Positions 26,630 to 34,551 of a stretch of DNA of 64,000 nucleotides are shown piece after piece. How positions within the stretch are numbered: position 1 is the stretch's first letter; every line of letters begins with the position of its first letter. Origin of the DNA: Trichormus sp. M33_DOE_039 (lineage in GTDB: Bacteria > Cyanobacteriota > Cyanobacteriia > Cyanobacteriales > Nostocaceae). The position numbers and the translations under genes were made by a program. Under the pieces are notes generated by a model that worked only from the letters and a program-made list of their open reading frames with translations, was not told the DNA's origin and did not search any database. Location: positions 1 through 64,000 of the forward strand of contig DVDT01000090.1 in NCBI GenBank assembly GCA_015296085.1, read 5' to 3'.

Positions 26630-29296
26630 ATGAAAAGTCTATATACTGTTGGCATTGTTGGATTATTCACCACTTCTAATTTATTCTTTAGCAGCGCAGC
26701 TGAAGCTCAAGCGATCGCTACAGATGCGACTCTCCCTACAAATGTTATTTCTGTTGATGGACTAAATTTTACAATTACAGGTGGTAGCCAATCGGGAAGT
26801 AATCTTTTTCATAGTTTTAGTCAATTTTCTGTACCTACAAATGGCTCTGTAAATTTCAATAATAATTTAGGTATTCAAAATATTATTAGTCGAGTAACTG
26901 GTAATTTACCTTCTAATATTAATGGCAAAATTCATGCTAATTATAATGCCAATCTATTTTTAATTAATCCTAATGGTATCATTTTCGGTTCTCATGCTCA
27001 ATTAGCAATTGGTGGTTCTTTTTTTGCTACTAGTGCTAACAGTTTAAAATTTGCTGATGGGACAGAATTTAATACTGACCCTGCTCAAGCTTCATCTTTG
27101 TTAAGTGTCACCGTTCCCGTTGGACTACAGTATGGTAATCGCCCAGGCGTGATTCAATCACAGGGAGCTGAACTGACGGTGCAACCAAATCGAATGCTGG
27201 CTTTGATTGGAGGTGAAGTTAATATTAATGGTGGCCGGTTAAGAGCAGAAAGTGGTCAGATCGAAATAGCTGGAGTAGCCGCTCCTGGTACAGTTGGACT
27301 GACATTAACAGATAATAAATCTCAACTGAGTTTTCCCAGCAATCTCGCCAAGGCCGATGTTGTCGTTAGTAATCATGCTCTGGTGAATACTACAGGTAAT
27401 GGAGGCGGTAGTATTCAACTGACGGGAAAGCAGATATTAGTTGAAAATTCGCGTGTCACAGCCGGAACAACAAACTCTGTTTCTGGGGCCAATCTAACAT
27501 TAAACGCATCTGACACCGTTACTGTTGCGAGTACCAGTACCAATCAAAAGTTTATACATGGGTTATTTTCAGAAAATATCGGTAGTGGTGCTAGTGCAGG
27601 CATCACAATCAATACCAAAAAACTGCAAATTAATGGGGAGGCGAGAATCTCTACTGCAACTTCAACTAGTTCCACAGGAAAAGGGGGAGATTTAACAATT
27701 AATGCTGATGATGCAGTTAAATTAAACGGTGCTGATTCAGATGATTATTCTTTATTTACAGGTATCTTGACAGATACCTATGGTAGAGGGGTTGGGGGAA
27801 ACTTAACTATCAATACCAGACAATTAACTGTTGAAAATGGAGCGCAAATATCTGCTGCTACCTTTAGTGAAGCTAAAGGTGGAAATTTGACTATTAATGC
27901 TGGCAATTCTGTAGAATTATTAGGAGTTTCACCCACTGATTATTTAGCTAGTGGTTTGTACACAGCAGTTCAAGAAGCGGCTAGCGGACAGGCTGGAGAT
28001 TTAATAATTAATACACAAAAGTTAATTATCCGCGATGGCGCACAAATTTTTGCTGGTACTGTGGCGCAAGGACAAAGCGGCAACATAATTATTAATGTTA
28101 CTGATTCTGTCAATGTCATTGGTATTTCACCTATTTATAAATTTGCAAGTGGTATATTCAGTAGTACCAATTCAGACTCTACAGGTAATTCAGGAAATCT
28201 CACAATTGATACTAAACAGTTGCTCGTTAGTGATGGAGGGATAATTGCTGTTGAGGCGATGGGTTTGGGTAAAGGAGGATTACTTACTATCAATGCAACC
28301 GACTTGATTAAGTTAGCCGGACAAGGTGCTGTAATTGAAGATCCATCAGACCCAGCTAATATAATTCCTACGTTTAGCAGGATCTCTGCTAGCGTCTTTA
28401 ACGCTGATAATATCAATGATGCTGGCAGCATAGAAATTAATACTAATAAGTTATTAATTCAAGGAGGGGCGCGTTTAAGTGTGGAAAATGAAGGGCTGGG
28501 TAGAGGTGGAAATTTCTTTATTAAAGCTAATTCCATAGTGCTGGATAATGCAGGCAATCCTCAACCGAATGCAGGTGGAATATTAGCCACAACTAAGTCC
28601 GGTGAAGGTGGCAATATTACACTCCAATCCAGAGATATTTTGCTTTTGCGTAATGGTAGCCGAATCACTACCGATGCTCAAGATGGTAGTGGTAACGGTG
28701 GCAATATCATTATCAATACTAATGTACTAGCTGCTGCTGAAAATAGTGATATTACTGGTAATGCTATTCGTGGACGAGGTGGAAACATCGAAATCACAGC
28801 TAAGGGAATTTTTAATATCCAATATCGTCCTGAATTGACTCCAGACAATGATATTACCGCCAGTTCTCAATTTGGGCTAAGTGGAATTGTAGAAGTTAAT
28901 ACCCTAGCGACTGATCCCAGTAAAGGAATTGTAGCTTTACCAGTTCAGCCTAATGATGTGCCTACATTAATTGCTCAAAGTTGTGGGAGAAAAAACCCTG
29001 AAAAATCTAGTCAGTTCATAGTTACTGGCCGGGGTGGATTGCCACAAAATCCAGAGGTGGCGTTGGGAAGTGACACAGTTTTGGAAGATATCCAAACAGT
29101 TCCGATTCCAAGTAGTAGCGATCGCTCCTCGTCCACCGTTGCTGCTAAAAATTTACCAGCAAATAACCCCCACGAAATCATAGAAGCTCAAGGGTTGGTA
29201 GTAACCCCGCAAGGTAATATATTACTCACAGCACAAGCAGCAACCATCACTCCTCACTCTTCTAGGTTGACTCCAGTTACCTGTCCAGCACTTTAA
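26630..29296 (+). CDS. Filamentous hemagglutinin-type (TPS domain) secreted protein
   Basis: The 888-residue protein begins with a signal peptide (about residues 1-26, ending AAEAQA). A two-partner-secretion domain follows, with LFHSFSQFSVPTNGSVNF (about 64), NIISRVTG, and LFLINPNGIIFGSHAQLAIG (about 109). The rest is beta-helix-like, with repeated GGNLTINA / LTINTKQL blocks. The C-terminal block IAQSCGRKNPEKSSQFIVTG is usual for cyanobacterial members. A TpsB/Omp85-type pore should export it, but none is encoded in the window. The likely role is surface adhesion. Confidence 0.88.
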   Translation: MKSLYTVGIVGLFTTSNLFFSSAAEAQAIATDATLPTNVISVDGLNFTITGGSQSGSNLFHSFSQFSVPTNGSVNFNNNLGIQNIISRVTGNLPSNINGKIHANYNANLFLINPNGIIFGSHAQLAIGGSFFATSANSLKFADGTEFNTDPAQASSLLSVTVPVGLQYGNRPGVIQSQGAELTVQPNRMLALIGGEVNINGGRLRAESGQIEIAGVAAPGTVGLTLTDNKSQLSFPSNLAKADVVVSNHALVNTTGNGGGSIQLTGKQILVENSRVTAGTTNSVSGANLTLNASDTVTVASTSTNQKFIHGLFSENIGSGASAGITINTKKLQINGEARISTATSTSSTGKGGDLTINADDAVKLNGADSDDYSLFTGILTDTYGRGVGGNLTINTRQLTVENGAQISAATFSEAKGGNLTINAGNSVELLGVSPTDYLASGLYTAVQEAASGQAGDLIINTQKLIIRDGAQIFAGTVAQGQSGNIIINVTDSVNVIGISPIYKFASGIFSSTNSDSTGNSGNLTIDTKQLLVSDGGIIAVEAMGLGKGGLLTINATDLIKLAGQGAVIEDPSDPANIIPTFSRISASVFNADNINDAGSIEINTNKLLIQGGARLSVENEGLGRGGNFFIKANSIVLDNAGNPQPNAGGILATTKSGEGGNITLQSRDILLLRNGSRITTDAQDGSGNGGNIIINTNVLAAAENSDITGNAIRGRGGNIEITAKGIFNIQYRPELTPDNDITASSQFGLSGIVEVNTLATDPSKGIVALPVQPNDVPTLIAQSCGRKNPEKSSQFIVTGRGGLPQNPEVALGSDTVLEDIQTVPIPSSSDRSSSTVAAKNLPANNPHEIIEAQGLVVTPQGNILLTAQAATITPHSSRLTPVTCPAL

Positions 29297-29799
29297 ATAG
29301 TATCGATTTCTGATTGATATAGACTCATTGCTGACGTTCCTATTCATCTGGCAGATTTCATTGTTGAACTTTGAAGATGGGGAATTTTCTCCTGCAGTTG
29401 GCTTTGATTAATCTATTTTTCGCGATTATTTTTCAAATTCGTATCACCCACTGGGTTTTAAGTAATTGGTATAAATTAAGTAGACATTTTATATCTTCCA
29501 TAAACTTAAATATACTATTCAACTTAATATATCCGTAATCTTACGGTTAACACAACAAATAAAGCTTGAAGTAAAATTTACTGAATCTTGTGTGTAATAG
29601 AGATTATTTAAACTGCTGTTGTGAATTATTTGACTCTTGATGAATTAGATAATTCCACAGATAACATGGAATTATTGCTCGTATTAATTACGTAATTGTA
29701 CTCTGTTTTTCAGACTCATTAATCATGTCTGTGATTTTATATCGCGGTGATTATGGGAAAATAATGTGAAGATATTAAAAATTTATTTTTCAGTTCAAT
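29297..29799. promoter_or_regulatory. AT-rich region upstream of the peptide locus
   Basis: This 503-base gap precedes the first precursor gene and very likely holds its promoter. I see only a weak 52-codon ORF from 29378 without a ribosome site. No terminator or operator is clear. Its length suggests regulated expression, which is an inference. Confidence 0.4.
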
Positions 29800-30078
29800 A
29801 TGCTATCTAAGAAAGAAATGAGAGAACCCATAGAATCATTGATTGAAGAACTCAGCGATGAGGAAATAGCCAGTTGTGTTGGAGGTTGCGGTTGGTATAA
29901 CGAGAGAGGAAATGAATGTGAAGTTCAAACAATTGATGGACAATTCAAGATTACAGAGTATTTTTTAGTTAATGGCCAATGGCATTCATCATCATACACG
30001 ACAGACTCTACAGATGGTCTTTGGTATGACCCTAATGGTTCAGACAGATACAGAAACTATGTATTTAGGCGACCCTAA
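29800..30078 (+). CDS. Ribosomal peptide precursor 1 with double-glycine leader
   Basis: The 92-residue product has a leader of about 29 residues rich in Glu (ESLIEELSDEEIASCVGG), typical of leaders cut after GG by C39-peptidase exporters. The core starts CGWYNERGNECEVQ and holds two Cys and many Ser/Thr (SSSYTTDSTDG) as possible substrates for azoline formation. It ends WYDPNGSDRYRNYVFRRP. A sister precursor, a YcaO-type cyclodehydratase and a C39 exporter follow. No clear ribosome site is visible before the ATG. The final structure cannot be predicted. Confidence 0.8.
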   Translation: MLSKKEMREPIESLIEELSDEEIASCVGGCGWYNERGNECEVQTIDGQFKITEYFLVNGQWHSSSYTTDSTDGLWYDPNGSDRYRNYVFRRP

Positions 30079-30211
30079 ATAAAATTACAATGAAACAGAT
30101 GATAAGTAATTATGTAATTCTACTTTCAAGATTGACAGTAAAAAATTGAATTTAATAGGATCAATCACAACTAAGTAAATTGTACAATTTAAAACAGGGT
30201 GGATCAAACTA

Positions 30212-30469
30212 ATGTCTCAAGATATTGTTGCCGCATCTCATAATTTGCAAATATCTAAAAATCTCATTGAAGATTTATCTGATGAAGAGCTAGCATCTAC
30301 AATTGGTGGATGTGATATTCAAATTACTACTTACAACAAAGAAATTTCAGTTCTATTACCCGAGTTACCACTTCTGGAAAAAAGCTACGTAAATATAGCC
30401 AATAACGCTGTCAGTGTAGTTTATGACCCTAATGGTTCAGCACGTTACGAGAGTTGGAAGAGAAAATAA
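30212..30469 (+). CDS. Ribosomal peptide precursor 2 with double-glycine leader
   Basis: The 85-residue product has leader NLIEDLSDEELASTIGG followed by a core that starts CDIQITTYNKEISV. GGGTGG lies before the ATG. The core has one Cys and several Ser/Thr. It shares the C-terminal motif YDPNGSARY with precursor 1, coded by an identical 19-base stretch, although the cores otherwise differ. This points to duplication followed by divergence of the core. It should be processed by the adjacent YcaO protein and C39 exporter. Confidence 0.8.
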   Translation: MSQDIVAASHNLQISKNLIEDLSDEELASTIGGCDIQITTYNKEISVLLPELPLLEKSYVNIANNAVSVVYDPNGSARYESWKRK

Positions 30470-30607
30470 TTTAAATAAGTATTTGCTGATATTGATAGCC
30501 AATATATAACTAAGTATATTGGCGTAAATATTTGTAGTTAGGATTAGCTAGGAGGCGGTAGTACACTATGTACACAACAGCTTGATCTAGCTAAAATAGC
30601 AAATATT

Positions 30608-32848
30608 ATGCTCATGAAGCCAAAGTTTAAAGAGTGCTTTCATGTTGAGGTATTTCTGCCTCGCACTGTATTTTTATTAAGTGAAAAAGGGCATTTTGTC
30701 CTGAAGGGGTATTTGTACTGTCTACTCACACCTCTACTTACAGGAATTTATACTGTTGAAGAAATAGCTCAACATCTCCAAGGACAAGCTACAATTCATG
30801 AAATTACTTATGCTTTAGAACAGTTAGAACGAAAGGGATACATTACTAATGCCGATAGCTTACCGCCTGCTGAGTCTGCTTTTTGGGGACTGCTAAACAG
30901 GAGTGCTGAATTGTCGGCTCAACGCCTGTGCGAAACCCAAGTTGCTATTACTACCTTTGGTAAAGTTACAGCCGAACCGTTACATACTATACTTGCATCT
31001 CTCAAGATTGGAGTGACTGAGGCTAGCGAATTTACTGTTGTTCTGACAGATGATTATTTGCGACCAGATTTAGCAGAATTTAACCGCAACGCTTTACAAG
31101 AAAAGCATTCCTGGTTATTGGTTAAACCTGTTGGTGGAACTATCTGGATTGGCCCTATCTTTAGACCAGATCAAACAGGATGTTGGGAATGTCTAGCCCA
31201 ACGGCTACGTATGAATCGTGAGGTCGAATCATTTATTCAAGCACAAAAACAAACCCTCGATCCCTTTCCGGTGGCGCGTGCAGCTTTACCTTCAACTCTA
31301 CAAACGGGACTGAATCTTGCCGCTACAGAAATTGCGAAATGGTTAACTCATCCACAACAGCATTCTCTCGAAGGTACTGTTCTCACTTTTGATGTAATCA
31401 ATCTCAACTTACAACGCCATCTTTTAGTTCGTCGTCCTCAATGTCGTTGTTGTGGTGAACAGACTGACTTGAAGCAAAAAGAGCCGCAACCATTGCTATT
31501 AGCTAGCCGTAAAAAGCAGTTGATAGATGATGGTGGTTATCGTCAATGTCTAGCTGAGTTAGCTTTCGCACAATATGAATGTCACATTAGCCCCATAACG
31601 GGCATCATTAAAAACTTATTTCAACCATTTCCACAGAATGATCTCGTCCACGCTTATGTAGCGGAACACTGTTTACCTCTAGCTGGGAGGAAATTAGAAG
31701 ATTTAGGTAAGGCGACTCGTCCTAAAAGCTTTGGTAAAGGGAAAACATTAGCACAAGCCAAAATGAGTGCTTTGGGAGAAGCAATAGAACGCTACTCTGG
31801 AACTTATACCGGGGAAGAAGCCACAGTTAAAGCCACGTATGCTGAGTTAGGAGGACTGGCAATTCATCCCCATGAATTGATGCACTATAGCGTAGATCAG
31901 TACCGCGATCGCCACACATGGAATCAGCAACATCACATCATTCAATGGGTTGCAGATCCCTTTGATCCTACCCAAGCAATTGACTGGACACCCATTTGGT
32001 CACTTACCCAGCAAACATTCAAGTACATCCCTACGGCATATTGCTACTACAGCTATCCTCTTCCTGAAAATCACTGCTTTTGTTATGCAGACACCAACGG
32101 TACATCTGCGGGAACTTGTCTGGAAGAAGCGATACTGCAAGGATTTATGGAGTTGGTAGAGAGGGATGCAGTCGCTATCTGGTGGTATAATCGTCTGTCT
32201 AGACCTGTGGTTGATATCAATAGTTTTGCAGAACCATATTTACATCAACTCAAAACCTACTACACATTTTGCGGCAGAGATTTTTGGTTTTTAGATATTA
32301 CGAGTGATCTAAATATTCCGACTTTTGCAGCTATTTCCCGACGAACCAATCATTCCTCAGAAGATATTCTATTTGGTTTTGGGACTCACTTTGATGCCAA
32401 AATTGCTTTATTGCGTGCTGTCAGTGAAATGAACCAAATGGTTTTTCTTTCTCAGGGAGCAAATCCCAATTCTTCAGCTAAATTTACTCGCCAAGATATG
32501 CAGAATTGGTGTAGCACGGCAACATTAGAAAACCAATCTTACTTAGCTCCTAATAAAGATTTAGCTCCAAAAATATATACAGACTACACTCTCTATAGCA
32601 GTGATGATTTGCAAGCAGATGTATTAAATTGTGTTGATTTAGTTGCTCAACAAGGTCTAGAAATGTTGGTCTTAGACCAAACTCAACCAGATATTGGGAT
32701 GAGTGTGGTGAAAGTTGTTGTTCCTGGTTTACGTCACTTTTGGGCGCAGTTTGCTCCAGGTCGTCTTTATGATGTTCCGGTGAAATTAGGTTGGTTAGAT
32801 AAAGCTTTAACAGAAAGTGAACTTAACCCGATTCCTATGTTTCTTTGA
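30608..32848 (+). CDS. TOMM cyclodehydratase: fused leader-binding E1-like and YcaO domains
   Basis: The 746-residue protein joins two functions. Residues 1-290 are the leader-binding/E1-like (SagC/TIGR03882-type) part, with a winged-helix-like N-terminus and two zinc cysteine pairs, CWEC (about 192) and CRCC (about 280). Residues 300-746 are the YcaO domain (TIGR03604 type), with ATP-site motifs KMSALGEAIERYSG (about 386) and AILQGFMELVERDAVAIWW, and ending in NPIPMFL, a degenerate PxPxP end. YcaO enzymes use ATP to cyclise Cys, Ser or Thr into azolines. An ATG six bases inside the ORF is an alternative start. No FMN dehydrogenase is seen nearby, so products may remain azolines. Confidence 0.9.
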   Translation: MLMKPKFKECFHVEVFLPRTVFLLSEKGHFVLKGYLYCLLTPLLTGIYTVEEIAQHLQGQATIHEITYALEQLERKGYITNADSLPPAESAFWGLLNRSAELSAQRLCETQVAITTFGKVTAEPLHTILASLKIGVTEASEFTVVLTDDYLRPDLAEFNRNALQEKHSWLLVKPVGGTIWIGPIFRPDQTGCWECLAQRLRMNREVESFIQAQKQTLDPFPVARAALPSTLQTGLNLAATEIAKWLTHPQQHSLEGTVLTFDVINLNLQRHLLVRRPQCRCCGEQTDLKQKEPQPLLLASRKKQLIDDGGYRQCLAELAFAQYECHISPITGIIKNLFQPFPQNDLVHAYVAEHCLPLAGRKLEDLGKATRPKSFGKGKTLAQAKMSALGEAIERYSGTYTGEEATVKATYAELGGLAIHPHELMHYSVDQYRDRHTWNQQHHIIQWVADPFDPTQAIDWTPIWSLTQQTFKYIPTAYCYYSYPLPENHCFCYADTNGTSAGTCLEEAILQGFMELVERDAVAIWWYNRLSRPVVDINSFAEPYLHQLKTYYTFCGRDFWFLDITSDLNIPTFAAISRRTNHSSEDILFGFGTHFDAKIALLRAVSEMNQMVFLSQGANPNSSAKFTRQDMQNWCSTATLENQSYLAPNKDLAPKIYTDYTLYSSDDLQADVLNCVDLVAQQGLEMLVLDQTQPDIGMSVVKVVVPGLRHFWAQFAPGRLYDVPVKLGWLDKALTESELNPIPMFL

Positions 32849-32987
32849 AGGGTGTAGGTGTTGATGAAAGTGTATCAAGATTTTCTAGAGTGATATCACT
32901 TCATGATTTGATGAAAAATCCGCACTTGTTAGAGATGAAGGTAACAAGAAGATTTCATCATATCTTCTACTCTGACACTCTATATAA

Positions 32988-34361
32988 TTAAATATCAGTT
33001 AAAAGTCTCATTTTACGGAGAATAAATTTTAAGACAGTATCTTCTTGAGATATTATGTCTACGTTTCCTTCCATACCGGCTTGTAGAGGATATAGATGCT
33101 TGGTTGTGGAAAGAACACTATCTGCTGTTTTCAGAAAATAGGGTTTATGAGGTTGGATTGTAACTTCATAGTATCCGTTGGCAGTATTATTTAAACTTCC
33201 TTGACCAGCATTGGCAAAATTTTGATGACTATTTCCCACATTCATTTGAGGATAAGTAGCATCAGGAGCGATCGCAATCACTGTTCCTGTCATCACTCCA
33301 TAGTCGGGGTAGGGGTAGGCTGATACTCGTAGTTGTGCATTTTGCCCAACAGCAACCTTAGTAATGTCCTGGGCTGCCACAAATGCTTTGATTATCAGGG
33401 TATGATTGCTGGGGGTAATTTGGGCAACTGTATCCCCAACTCTCACAACTTGACCTGGATTTCTTAAATTGAGTTTGAAAATAACACCATCAACAGAAGA
33501 ACGGAGAATACTTTTAGTCTGAACTAGCTTTACCTGTTGCAAATCTTGTTGAGATTGAGTGATTTGGCTGGTGAGTTCAACTCGCCTTTGTAGGAGTGCT
33601 TTTTGTTCTCGGTTTAAACTCGCCAGCAGAGATTCTGCTTTGGCGGTTTCTTGGGCTATTCGCTGTTTGGCTATGGTGACATTAGCATTACTGGGACGAA
33701 GTGCAGCCTTTGACCGTTGCAATCGAGCCTCAGCCACTTTCAGTGCTTGTTGTTTCTCGCTATACTGCAACTGCGATACAATACCTGCTTCTACAGCTTT
33801 TTGATAGCGATCGCGTTCATCTTTAGCTAATTCTAAGCTAGCTTGAGCTTCCTGTAATTCCGTTTGTGTAATGATTTGTCGATTCTGGTAATCTCGTTGT
33901 TGATAACTCAAATCAGCTTCAACAGAGGCAATTGTCTGCTGTAAATAAAGCGTTTCGGCGTTAATTTGGGCTTTTAAGGCACGGACTTGCTGATCAATTT
34001 GAATTATTTGCTGCTTACCCTGATATATTTTGTCTTTTAGCTGTTTTTCTTGAGTCTGTTGTGCAGAGTCATCAATATGGGCAATAATATCACCTTGTTT
34101 AACGACCTGATTTTCTATGACTTGAATCTTTTGAATAGTTCCTTCCACAGCAGCTTGTACAATGCGAATTTCACCAGTCGGACGAACTGTAGCCATGGCC
34201 TTAACTGTGATGTTGTATTTAGTTATAGCTGCCATTACAATAGCCAGGCTACAGCCGCCCATGATGACTAAAGCACCCAATCTTGCCCAGATAGCGATCG
34301 GCGGTAGAAATTCATCACTTTTGACAGAACGAATTCGGCTTGGCTGAGGCTCTCTTACCAT
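32988..34361 (-). CDS. HlyD-family periplasmic adaptor (bacteriocin export type)
   Basis: The 457-residue protein has one N-terminal membrane helix (LGALVIMGGCSLAIVMAAIT), a lipoyl-like beta domain (VQAAVEGTIQKIQVIENQVV), a long coiled coil (about 115-275), and a second half-lipoyl (SVDGVIFKLNLRNPGQVVRV) with a beta-barrel. This is a membrane-fusion protein that should pair with the C39 ABC exporter across the divergent gap. It is inverted relative to the precursors and the exporter, so the locus needs at least two promoters. It resembles the adaptor of NHLM-type bacteriocin export systems. Confidence 0.85.
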   Translation of the reverse strand: MVREPQPSRIRSVKSDEFLPPIAIWARLGALVIMGGCSLAIVMAAITKYNITVKAMATVRPTGEIRIVQAAVEGTIQKIQVIENQVVKQGDIIAHIDDSAQQTQEKQLKDKIYQGKQQIIQIDQQVRALKAQINAETLYLQQTIASVEADLSYQQRDYQNRQIITQTELQEAQASLELAKDERDRYQKAVEAGIVSQLQYSEKQQALKVAEARLQRSKAALRPSNANVTIAKQRIAQETAKAESLLASLNREQKALLQRRVELTSQITQSQQDLQQVKLVQTKSILRSSVDGVIFKLNLRNPGQVVRVGDTVAQITPSNHTLIIKAFVAAQDITKVAVGQNAQLRVSAYPYPDYGVMTGTVIAIAPDATYPQMNVGNSHQNFANAGQGSLNNTANGYYEVTIQPHKPYFLKTADSVLSTTKHLYPLQAGMEGNVDIISQEDTVLKFILRKMRLLTDI

Positions 34362-34551
34362 ATATCAGGAATTTTTAAGTTTATAGCATATCTCAGTATT
34401 TTTCCCAAAAAGTCAGAAATTTTAATTACATAATTAATATTATTTGCTAACTCCAATGCAGCTTATTTATGAGAAAATCTCACAACCAAACATAAAAAAG
34501 TATTTCCCCTTACACTCCTAATTCCCTAATCATTATTTTCCAGACAGTTTT
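34362..34551. promoter_or_regulatory. Divergent promoter region between adaptor and exporter genes
   Basis: The 190-base AT-rich gap separates the outward-facing starts of the HlyD-like and ABC-exporter genes and should hold both promoters. No specific operator is identified. Confidence 0.5.

Noticed and set aside
29378-29536. A 52-codon ORF upstream of the first precursor (MGNFLLQLALINLFFAIIFQ start).
   Set aside because: No ribosome site, biased AT-rich codons, and no GG leader, so it is unlikely to be a further precursor.
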